From NCBI RefSeq assembly GCF_003660445.1, contig NZ_QZVQ01000002.1:248001-312000 (forward strand): a stretch of DNA of 64,000 nucleotides, written 5' to 3'. The DNA comes from Croceibacterium ferulae (lineage in GTDB: Bacteria > Pseudomonadota > Alphaproteobacteria > Sphingomonadales > Sphingomonadaceae). Both the position numbers and the translations under genes were made by a program. This document shows positions 46,303 to 53,611 of this stretch, piece by piece. The notes under the pieces were generated by a model. It did not search any database, was not told where the DNA came from, and saw only the letters and a program-made list of their open reading frames with translations. Each line of letters begins with the position of its first letter. The first letter of the stretch is position 1.

Positions 46303-46333
46303 GATCGGTGCACATGATATCAGGAGCACTGCC

Positions 46334-46789
46334 GTGACCAAGACCCTCAAGGACATTTCCGAGGCGCTGAAGGATATCGATTTCTGCATGCTCGTCAGCC
46401 GCGCGGCTGATGGCTCGCTGGCGGGCCGGCCAATGAGCAACAATCGCGAGGTCGCCTATGAGGGCACCAGCTGGTTCTTCACCTCCGACGATACGCGAAC
46501 TGTCGAGGACATCTCCCGCGATGCGTCCGTCGGCCTGACCTACCAGGGCAGCGCGGGGCTGAAGGGCCTGGTCGGCGCGCCCGGCCTGTTCGTCCATGTG
46601 GAGGGTGAAGCCGTGCTGATCCGCGACAAGGTGATCTTCCGCGCACATTGGACCCCCGATCTGGAACGCTGGTTCAAGGACGGCGTGGATACGCCCGGTC
46701 TGGTTCTGGTCGAAGTGCGGGCCAAGCGCGTGCATTACTGGGATGGCGAGGAGGAAGGCGAGGTCCAGGTGCCCGCGCAGGCCGCCTGA
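46334..46789 (+). CDS. Pyridoxamine 5'-phosphate oxidase-like general stress protein
   Basis: Split-barrel flavin-binding family protein, 151 residues, similar to the general stress protein 26 group. Visible segments: DIDFCMLVSRAADGSLAGRPMSNN, WFFTSDDTRTVEDIS and VLVEVRAKRVHYWDGE. The GTG start at 46334 is supported by CAGGAG eight to nine bases upstream. A GGAAC motif precedes it, in line with stress control. A DoxX-like gene begins four bases after its stop. FMN binding and substrate are not proven. Confidence 0.8.
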   Translation: MTKTLKDISEALKDIDFCMLVSRAADGSLAGRPMSNNREVAYEGTSWFFTSDDTRTVEDISRDASVGLTYQGSAGLKGLVGAPGLFVHVEGEAVLIRDKVIFRAHWTPDLERWFKDGVDTPGLVLVEVRAKRVHYWDGEEEGEVQVPAQAA

Positions 46790-46793
46790 TCCG

Positions 46794-47195
46794 GTGCGGC
46801 CGCGCGCGCTTACCCGCGGTTCGCTGGCGGTGTTCTACGGCGTGGCAGGGGTGTTCCACCTCGCCATGCCGGCACCGTTCCTGACGATCATGCCCGGCTT
46901 CGTGCCCGCACCCGAACTGGTCGTGCAGTTGACCGGGGCGGCGGAACTGGCGGGCGCAGCGGCGCTGCTGCAGGGGTGGTCGCCAGGTTTACGGCGCGCT
47001 GGAGGGTGGGGGCTGGCGGCCTATGCGCTGTGCGTCTGGCCGGCGAACATCAACCACATGATAATGGATCTGGCCCGTGCGGATGGCGGACTCGGTTTAG
47101 TCTATCACATCCCGCGGATGCTGGCGCAGCCCGTGCTGATCTGGGCCGCAATGTGGGCCGGCGGCGTCACGGACTGGCCGTGGCGCCGCCGGTAA
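46794..47195 (+). CDS. DoxX-like membrane protein
   Basis: A 133-residue protein with four predicted membrane segments. It starts at GTG 46794, four bases after the previous stop. The pattern FYGVAGVFHLAMPAPFL, LTGAAELAGAAALL and ANINHMIMDL resembles the DoxX/DUF4267-like small membrane proteins. Probable co-expression with the PNPOx-like gene suggests a redox or stress role, but no catalytic residue is apparent. Confidence 0.7.
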   Translation: MRPRALTRGSLAVFYGVAGVFHLAMPAPFLTIMPGFVPAPELVVQLTGAAELAGAAALLQGWSPGLRRAGGWGLAAYALCVWPANINHMIMDLARADGGLGLVYHIPRMLAQPVLIWAAMWAGGVTDWPWRRR

Positions 47196-47198
47196 TCC

Positions 47199-47450
47199 TC
47201 AGCTGAGGTGCTTGGAAACCGCAGCGGTCATCTTGAACATGGAGATCTGGTCCTTGCCGATCACGGCGCCCAGCTTCTCGTCAGGATTGATCTGGCGCTT
47301 GTCCTTCTCGTCCTGAAGATTGTTGCCCTTGATGTATTCCCAGACCTTGCTGGTGACTTCGGCGCGGGTCATCGGGCCCTTGCCGATCACCTGTTCCAGA
47401 TCTTCCGAAACCGTCACCGGCTTGTTCAGCGCATTGTTCTTGGCGGCCAT
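47199..47450 (-). CDS. SWIB/MDM2 domain protein
   Basis: A small (83 residue) stand-alone SWIB domain protein. The family core is clear: VIGKGPMTRAEVTSKVWEYIKGNNLQD and INPDEKLGAVIGKDQISMFKMTAAVSKHL. Such stand-alone SWIB proteins are widespread in bacteria including Chlamydia and alphaproteobacteria and are thought to bind DNA or remodel nucleoid, though bacterial function is unclear. Its stop lies inside the 12-base palindrome CCTCAGCTGAGG that ends both it and the convergent gene. Confidence 0.9.
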   Translation of the reverse strand: MAAKNNALNKPVTVSEDLEQVIGKGPMTRAEVTSKVWEYIKGNNLQDEKDKRQINPDEKLGAVIGKDQISMFKMTAAVSKHLS

Positions 47451-47522
47451 TGCTTGCTTCCCTGTCCTTCCTGATTGACTGCAAAACCCGTCAACGCCCG
47501 GCTGTTTCCCGCAAAAGGGCAA

Positions 47523-48119
47523 TCAGCCGTCGTCACCCTCGTCCCATGCCTCCGCATCCGCGTCCCGGCTGTAGGTTCCGGTCAGCGTCGCAACGGCAAG
47601 TACATGCCCGTCCATCGCCGCCAGCACTTCGTCCCGGGTGGCCCCGGGCATCTGCGTCAGCGGCAGGTCCAGCGCGAACAGCTGGAACACGTAGTCGTGG
47701 CTGCCATGCCCGGTCGGCGGATCGGGCAGCAGCCATTCGGAATTGCCGTAGGAGTTCTTGCCGACACGCGGCGGCGTCTCCCCTTCCAGCAGCTGCCCGG
47801 CGCCGGGCGCCAGCCCCCATACCAGCCAGTGGCAGAAGGGCTGCGGCGCCGGGGCATCGGGATCTTCGACCAGCAGCACCATGTCCTGCGTACCGGCGGG
47901 CGGCTCCGTCCATTCCAGCGGCGGAGCCACGGCGTCTTCCTCGTCCGCGGTGAAGCACGGGTCCAGCGCCTCCCCATGGGTGAAGGCGGCGGAGCTGAGG
48001 GCGAAGCCGTCGCGGCCGATCAGCCCCTCGTCTCCCAGGCGCGCCACGGCCAGCTTGCCATGGCCGGCGCGCACATTGCCCAGCGCGCGGCCGAGCCAGG
48101 CGGGCACATGTTCAAGCAT
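47523..48119 (-). CDS. YbhB/YbcL family (PEBP/Raf kinase inhibitor-like) protein
   Basis: A 198-residue phosphatidylethanolamine-binding-like protein. Diagnostic segments are APPLEWTEPPAGTQDMVLLVEDPDAP, FCHWLVWGL and GSHDYVFQLFALDLPL. No signal peptide is seen, so cytoplasmic. Bacterial members have no firm function. ATG 48119 has GGGAG about 12 bases upstream; other in-frame starts upstream look less likely as they add non-family sequence. Confidence 0.88.
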   Translation of the reverse strand: MLEHVPAWLGRALGNVRAGHGKLAVARLGDEGLIGRDGFALSSAAFTHGEALDPCFTADEEDAVAPPLEWTEPPAGTQDMVLLVEDPDAPAPQPFCHWLVWGLAPGAGQLLEGETPPRVGKNSYGNSEWLLPDPPTGHGSHDYVFQLFALDLPLTQMPGATRDEVLAAMDGHVLAVATLTGTYSRDADAEAWDEGDDG

Positions 48120-48272
48120 CGACAACGCATCTCCCTTGCAATTCGGGGGCGACTCCTGCCCGCTCCCGCAAGCCTTGGCAAGGGTGCGAGCACGGCTTTG
48201 ATCCGTATAATGACCGCCTTGCCGCACCCTTCAGTCCGAACTATTACCGATGAAACAAGGGGATGGGGCAAC

Positions 48273-49724
48273 ATGCGACGTATCGGACTGACGCCTGCAC
48301 TGTGTGCCATCGCAGCAATGCTGACCGCCTGTGGGGGCGATGACGCCGGCAGCAGCGGGGCGATCTCGTCCGGCGGTTCCTCACCGGTGCCGGGCGCCAC
48401 ACCCACCCCGGCGCCATCCACCGCGGCTTGTTCCCTCGAAAGCCGGCAGGCCTGGGCGCGCGACACACTCAACGAATGGTACCTGTTCCCCGAGAACATC
48501 GCCGCCGGCGTACAGCCCGCCAGTTACAGCACGGTGGACGCCTATATCGATGCGCTGGTCGCGCCCGCGCGGGCCTTGGGGCGCGATCGATACTTCACCT
48601 ATCTCACCTCCATCGTCGAAGAAAACGCCTATTACGAACAGGGAACCAGCGCAGGCTTCGGCTTCCGCCTGGTCTATGACGAGGCGGCCCGGCGGGTGTT
48701 CGTCAGCGAAAGCTTCGAAGGTGCCCCGGCCCTCGCCGCGGGCATCGACCGCGGGGCCGAGATCCTGGCGATCGACGGTCGTACGGTAAGCAGCCTGTTC
48801 GCCAGCGGCGGCGCGTTCGCGGTCTACACCGCCCTGGGATCGTCCGGCGCAGGCGGGGCAACCACCCTCACCGTTCGTGATGCGAGCAGCGAGCGGGTGA
48901 TACAGCTGGCGAGGCGGGACTTCGCACTAGACCCGGTATCGGACCGCTACGGCACGAAAGTGTTCACCAGCGGGGGCCAGCGCGTCGGCTACATCAACCT
49001 GCGCACCTTCATCGATACGGCGGAGCCTGACCTTGCCGCCGCCTTCGCCGGCTTCCGGGCGGAGGGTATCACGCAGCTGATCGTGGACCTGCGCTACAAT
49101 GGCGGCGGGCTGATCCGTACAGCGCAGGCGCTGGGCAATCTGATGGCCGCAGATCGCGCCGGCCAGCTGTTCGGGGAGATCACGTTCCGCCCGTCCAAGG
49201 CGGCGGATAACGAGCGCTTCACCTTCCAGCCGCCGGCGCAGGCCATCGCCGCCACGCGTGTCGCCTTCATCGCCACGCAGGACAGCGCCTCTGCCAGCGA
49301 GCTGCTGATCAACGCCTTCACCCCCTATCTCGGCCCGAACATGGCGCTGGTCGGCAGCAACACCTACGGCAAGCCGGTCGGGCAGATCGCCGTGGATCGG
49401 CCCGAATGCGATGACCGCCTGCGGGTGGTGGCGTTGCGGACGGTGAATGCGGCGGGTCAGGGCGACTATTATCGCGGGCTTGCCGCCACCGTGCCGGTGA
49501 CCTGCGCTGCGAGCGACGACCTGACGCGACCGCTGGGCGATCCGGCGGAAGGCATGATCGCCACCGCGCTGCAATGGCTGGGCGGCGGCACCTGCACGCC
49601 GATCTCCGCCACGGCGACGGCCAGCGCCAGCGTGGCGCGCACCGGCACGCCGGCGAAGCGCCGGCTGCTGCAGCCGGCACAGCCCGCCAACACGGTCGAG
49701 CGCGAACTGCCCGGTGCGTTCTAG
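48273..49724 (+). CDS. S41 family C-terminal processing peptidase, lipoprotein
   Basis: A 483-residue serine protease with a lipoprotein-type signal (lipobox LTAC near residue 19), a Ser/Pro/Gly-rich linker, a short N-terminal domain with EWYLFPENIAAG, a PDZ-like region (about 155-200), and the S41 core. The catalytic serine sits in ATQDSASASELLINAF and the lysine in NTYGKPVGQ, the Ser-Lys dyad of CtpA/tail-specific proteases. It is probably anchored to the outer or inner membrane facing the periplasm. The substrate is unknown. Confidence 0.88.
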   Translation: MRRIGLTPALCAIAAMLTACGGDDAGSSGAISSGGSSPVPGATPTPAPSTAACSLESRQAWARDTLNEWYLFPENIAAGVQPASYSTVDAYIDALVAPARALGRDRYFTYLTSIVEENAYYEQGTSAGFGFRLVYDEAARRVFVSESFEGAPALAAGIDRGAEILAIDGRTVSSLFASGGAFAVYTALGSSGAGGATTLTVRDASSERVIQLARRDFALDPVSDRYGTKVFTSGGQRVGYINLRTFIDTAEPDLAAAFAGFRAEGITQLIVDLRYNGGGLIRTAQALGNLMAADRAGQLFGEITFRPSKAADNERFTFQPPAQAIAATRVAFIATQDSASASELLINAFTPYLGPNMALVGSNTYGKPVGQIAVDRPECDDRLRVVALRTVNAAGQGDYYRGLAATVPVTCAASDDLTRPLGDPAEGMIATALQWLGGGTCTPISATATASASVARTGTPAKRRLLQPAQPANTVERELPGAF

Positions 49725-49743
49725 GCCCTGATCAAGCAGCGAC

Positions 49744-52590
49744 CTACAGCGTCGCGGCGTCGATATACTCGATCGGCAGGCCGACCCCCTGCAACTGCGC
49801 GTCGATGGCCTGGCGGTCGCCCACGACCACGACTGTCAGGGCGCCGCCTTGCAGATACTGCCCCGCCGCCTGGTCGATCGCGCCGGCATCCATGCTGCGG
49901 TAGATGCTGGCGAGCCGTTCTTGGTAATCGTCCGGGCGGCCCAGCTGGCGATTGCCCAGCAGGGCGCCCAGCACCTGCCCATTGGTCTGGAACCGGTTGG
50001 GCAGGCCGCGCACATTACCTTCGGTCACCCGCTGCAGTTCCTCCCCGGTCACACCTTGTCCGCTGGCGAAGGCGTTCAGATCGTCCAGGATCAGGCGGAT
50101 CGCGTCACCCGTGCGGTCGGTCTGCACCGGGGTGGAGACCACGAAGCTGCGCGGCCCCACCGGCTGCGCCACCGAACTGCCGATGCCGTAGGTCCAGCCC
50201 TTCTCCTCCCGCAGGTTCATGTTCAGCCGGCTGAGGAAGCCGCCACCGATCACCTCGTTGGCCAGTTCCAGCGCCTCCTGCCCCTGCTCCGTGCCTGCCA
50301 GCGGCAGCACGCGGCCGAGCATCAGCACGCTTTGCGGGCTGTTGGGCCGGTCGATCACCACCAGCCGCGCCTGCCCTGCGGGCGTGGCGGCGGCCAGGTT
50401 CTTCACCGGCTTCTCCCCCGCCGGGGCCTGCCAGTCGCCGAAGGCCTGCTCCAGCGCCGGCACCAGCTCGGCCAAGGTCACGTCGCCCACCGCGGTGATG
50501 CTGGCCGTGTCGGGCCGCAACCAGCGCGCATGCTCGGCCGCCAGCGCCTCGGGCGTCAGCGCCTCGATAACGGCCGGCTTCCCGCTGGCGCCGACATTGC
50601 CATAGGGGTGCGCCTCGCCGAAGATCAGCGGACCCAGCGCGCGCCGGGCCAGACCCGCGGGGCTGGCCTGTTCCTGCTGGATGGCGGCGAGGCGCTGGTT
50701 CTTGACGCGGGCGACCTCTCCGGCGGCGAAGGCCGGGTTGCGCGCGATATCGGCCATCAGCGCCAGCGACGGCGCCAGATTGGCGCTGAGCGCGCTCATG
50801 CTGACGGAGGATGTATCGAGCCCGGTCCCGGTGCTGATCGCCGCGCCCAGCCGCTCCTGCTCCTCCGCGATCTCCACCGCGCTGCGCGTGGTGGTGCCTT
50901 CTTCCAGCATCTCCATCATCAGCGACTGCGTGCCCGCCCGCTCCGCGCCGTCAGCGGCCGTGCCCGCATCGAAGACCAGTGCCAGGCTCAGCTTGGGCAC
51001 GGCGGTGCGGCGCGCCAGCGCGACCTCGATGCCGTTCGACAGCGTGGCCCGTTCCACCTCCGGGAAGTCCAGCTCGCCCACCGACGCCACTTCGGGCGCC
51101 GCGCGCGGGGTGGAGGTGATCGGCGGTGCCGCCTGCTCGGGTGCGGGAGCGACGGGGTTGGTGCCCTCATCCCCCCAGCCACCCATCGTGTCACCGCTCT
51201 CCGTCCGCTCTCCCGGTACGACCGACAGGGTGTAGGACGGGCGGCCGAGCCAGCGCTGCATGGCCTGTTGCACCTGTGCCGGGGTCAGCGCCGCCAGCTG
51301 CTCCAGCTCAGCCTTGTAATGTGCCGGATCACCCGCATACAGCTCGCCTTCGGCCAGGGTGGAGCCCTTTCCGCCGAAGCCGCCGACCACTTCCAGCGCG
51401 CCGATCTGGGCGGAGACGATCTGCGTCGCCGCGCGGGTCAGTTCGTCCTGTGTCGGCCCTTCCGCCAGCAGCCGGGCAATGACCTCGTCGAAGCCGGCTT
51501 CCGCCTCGGCCGGGTCGACGCCGGGGCGGACCTCCATCTGCGCTGTCAGCCAACTCAGCTGCTCGTCCTGCCCGGCGCTGGCGGACACGCCAACGGCCAG
51601 CTGCCGATCCCGCACCAGCACATTGTCCAGGCGGGAGGATGCCAGACCGCCGAGCACGGCCATGCCGGCGGCCAGCGGCACCGCATCGGGGTCGGTCAGG
51701 GCCGGCCCGGTCCAGCCGCGCATCACCATCGTGCTGGGCACCTGATCGGCCATCACTTCGCGCACAGGCGCGGCCAGCGTGACCGGCTCGGCCTCCGTTT
51801 CGCCCACTTCGGGCCCGCGCGGGATGGCGCCGAACCAGCGCTCCACCATCGGGCGCGCGGTGGCCGCTTCGATGTCGCCGGCCAGCGCCAGCACCACATT
51901 GTTCGGACCGTAATTGTCGATGAACCACCTGCGCACATCGGCCAGGCTGGCAGCATCGAGGTCCGCCATCGAACCGATCACCGAATGGCGATAAGGATGG
52001 CCGACCGGCAGCAGGCCATCGGTCAGCTTGTAGCGCACCAGGCCGTATGGCTGGTTGTCGCCCTGCCGCTTCTCGTTCTGCACCACCCCGCGCTGCCGAT
52101 CCAGCTTGGCCTGGTCGATCGCGCCCAGCAGGTAACCCATGCGGTCGCTTTCCATGAACAGCGCCAGGTCCAGCGCCCCGGTCGGCACCGTTTCCACGTA
52201 GTTCGTGCGGTCCGTGTCGGTCGATCCGTTGGTGGCGGTTGATCCCGCCGCCTCCAGCGGGATGTCGAAGTTCGGGACGTTCTCGCTGCCGGTGAACATC
52301 AGATGTTCGAACAGATGGGCAAAGCCGGTACGTCCGCGCGGTTCGTGCTTGCTGCCGACGCGGTAATAGACGGTGACACCCACCACCGGCGCCTTGCGAT
52401 CGGTGTGGACGATCGTCTTGAGCCCGTTATCGAGCGTGAACGTCTCGAACGGGATGTCCACCTGCTGCACCAGGTCGGCCAGCGGGGCTGGCCGGGCGGC
52501 CTGCTGCGCAGCTACGCCGATGGGGGACAGGATGGTGCCGGCCAGGGCAGCCAGGGCGAAGCTCGATCGGAGCAGGCGGTTCGGTTCCAC
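49744..52590 (-). CDS. M16 family zinc metalloprotease (two-domain)
   Basis: A 948-residue exported protease made of two M16 halves. The N-terminal half has a signal peptide (about 1-28, ending GVAAQ), the zinc motif HLFEHLMFTGSEN (inverted HxxEH) and the downstream GVVQNEKRQGDN glutamate region. The C-terminal half (from about residue 505, FPEVERATLSNG) lacks HxxEH and is presumably the inactive partner, as in pitrilysin-like enzymes. The start is GTG 52590 without a strong ribosome binding site. It probably degrades periplasmic peptides. Confidence 0.9.
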   Translation of the reverse strand: MEPNRLLRSSFALAALAGTILSPIGVAAQQAARPAPLADLVQQVDIPFETFTLDNGLKTIVHTDRKAPVVGVTVYYRVGSKHEPRGRTGFAHLFEHLMFTGSENVPNFDIPLEAAGSTATNGSTDTDRTNYVETVPTGALDLALFMESDRMGYLLGAIDQAKLDRQRGVVQNEKRQGDNQPYGLVRYKLTDGLLPVGHPYRHSVIGSMADLDAASLADVRRWFIDNYGPNNVVLALAGDIEAATARPMVERWFGAIPRGPEVGETEAEPVTLAAPVREVMADQVPSTMVMRGWTGPALTDPDAVPLAAGMAVLGGLASSRLDNVLVRDRQLAVGVSASAGQDEQLSWLTAQMEVRPGVDPAEAEAGFDEVIARLLAEGPTQDELTRAATQIVSAQIGALEVVGGFGGKGSTLAEGELYAGDPAHYKAELEQLAALTPAQVQQAMQRWLGRPSYTLSVVPGERTESGDTMGGWGDEGTNPVAPAPEQAAPPITSTPRAAPEVASVGELDFPEVERATLSNGIEVALARRTAVPKLSLALVFDAGTAADGAERAGTQSLMMEMLEEGTTTRSAVEIAEEQERLGAAISTGTGLDTSSVSMSALSANLAPSLALMADIARNPAFAAGEVARVKNQRLAAIQQEQASPAGLARRALGPLIFGEAHPYGNVGASGKPAVIEALTPEALAAEHARWLRPDTASITAVGDVTLAELVPALEQAFGDWQAPAGEKPVKNLAAATPAGQARLVVIDRPNSPQSVLMLGRVLPLAGTEQGQEALELANEVIGGGFLSRLNMNLREEKGWTYGIGSSVAQPVGPRSFVVSTPVQTDRTGDAIRLILDDLNAFASGQGVTGEELQRVTEGNVRGLPNRFQTNGQVLGALLGNRQLGRPDDYQERLASIYRSMDAGAIDQAAGQYLQGGALTVVVVGDRQAIDAQLQGVGLPIEYIDAATL

Positions 52591-52620
52591 CCGCCGTGGA
52601 TAGCACCCGACCGGCGCAGA

Positions 52621-53214
52621 TCAAGCGAAGGCAGCGGCACCCTTCAGCAGGTTGTAGGCCTCCACCACGCGCTGCAGCTTCGCCTCGTGCGCGCGGTCGC
52701 CGCCATTGCGGTCGGGGTGGTACCGGCGGACCAGTTCGGAATAGCGCCGCCGCAGCCCGGCGCGATCTGCCTGCGGGTCCAGCCCCATCACGCCCAGCGC
52801 CTGCTGCTCGCGTGGGCTGAAGCGCGTCTGGTGCATCTGCTGTGCCTGGCGGCTGGTGGCCCCGCGGCGGATGTCGTTGGCCCGCGCGCCGATTGCGTCC
52901 AGCGGATCGTCGAAATCGGCCCAGCGTGGCATGCCGCCATTCGCGTCGGCCCGGAAGGCGCGCGTCTCCCGCGCCCAGCCGGCGATGGGCGACTGCGCCT
53001 GCAGGATCTCCTCCGCGCTCATGCCTTCGAACCAGTCGTACCCGGCATTGAACTCGCGCACATGCGGCAGGCAGAACCAGCGCCAGTGGCCCGGCCCGTC
53101 GAAACTGCTGCCGTGATTGCCGGGCGCGCGAAACTCGCCCGGTTCATCGCACCCGGGTGCCTCGCACCGCTGACCCCTGCCCTCATGCCGTCCGTGAAAT
53201 CGCTGCTGCCGCAT
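52621..53214 (-). CDS. J-domain protein with N-terminal C-x4-C module
   Basis: A 197-residue co-chaperone-like protein, paralogous in layout to the product at 29599-30135: N-terminal RCEAPGCDEPGEF and WFCLPHVREFNAGYDWFEGM (C-x4-C and C-x2-H), a linker, and a C-terminal J domain (about residues 135-195) with the HPD motif in RYHPDRNGGD. It diverges from bolA with 54 bases between starts, a pairing common in alphaproteobacteria. ATG 53214 is chosen because the conserved module begins there. Confidence 0.85.
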   Translation of the reverse strand: MRQQRFHGRHEGRGQRCEAPGCDEPGEFRAPGNHGSSFDGPGHWRWFCLPHVREFNAGYDWFEGMSAEEILQAQSPIAGWARETRAFRADANGGMPRWADFDDPLDAIGARANDIRRGATSRQAQQMHQTRFSPREQQALGVMGLDPQADRAGLRRRYSELVRRYHPDRNGGDRAHEAKLQRVVEAYNLLKGAAAFA

Positions 53215-53268
53215 CGGGCGACAGATGGTAACGGTCCGGCAAATTTGAACCTTTCGGAAAGGACCAAA

Positions 53269-53550
53269 ATGACCGGCCCCCTCGCAAACGAAATGGAGCA
53301 GCGCCTGCGCGCCGCCCTTGCGCCTACCCTGCTGGAGATAATCAACGATACCGCGCAGCACCTCGGCCATGCCGGGGATGATGGCAGCGGCGAGTCCCAC
53401 TTCACCATCGTGATCGAGGCCGAGGTCTTTGCCGGCGTGAGCCGCGTGGAACGGCAGCGCATGGTAAACCGGGCGCTGGGCGATATCCCCGGCAACCGGG
53501 TCCATGCGGTCGCGGTCCGGGCCTCTGCGCCGGGCGAGACGCAGCGCTGA
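53269..53550 (+). CDS. bolA: BolA family protein
   Basis: A 93-residue protein of the BolA/YrbA class, partner of monothiol glutaredoxins in iron-sulfur handling and regulation. The core motif HFTIVIEAEVFAGVSRVERQRMVNRAL includes the invariant FxGxxxxxRxRxV/N pattern, and a conserved histidine lies in GNRVHAVAV. AAAGGA precedes ATG 53269. It has its own spacer opposite the J-domain gene and is followed by a strong hairpin. Confidence 0.93.
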   Translation: MTGPLANEMEQRLRAALAPTLLEIINDTAQHLGHAGDDGSGESHFTIVIEAEVFAGVSRVERQRMVNRALGDIPGNRVHAVAVRASAPGETQR

Positions 53551-53558
53551 GGCCTATC

Positions 53559-53599
53559 GGTGCGGGCCGGAGCGGTGCTTTCCCGCCCCGGCCCGCGCC
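53559..53599. terminator. Strong bidirectional terminator hairpin between bolA and a TonB-dependent receptor gene
   Basis: GCGGGCCGG pairs with CCGGCCCGC (9 bp), with an inner GCGG/CCGC stem and a seven-base loop, extended by three outer pairs. It sits between two convergent genes (stops at 53550 and 53612). There is no T-run, but the stem is the strongest in the window. Confidence 0.65.
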
Positions 53600-53611
53600 G
53601 ACAATGGCGGA

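Noticed and set aside
47204-47215. Palindrome CCTCAGCTGAGG at the convergent end of the DoxX-like and SWIB genes
   Set aside because: It has no loop and no T-tract; a hairpin terminator is not convincing.
49849-52242. Long plus-strand open frame opposite the M16 protease
   Set aside because: Antisense frame within a clear protease gene; no domain is recognisable.
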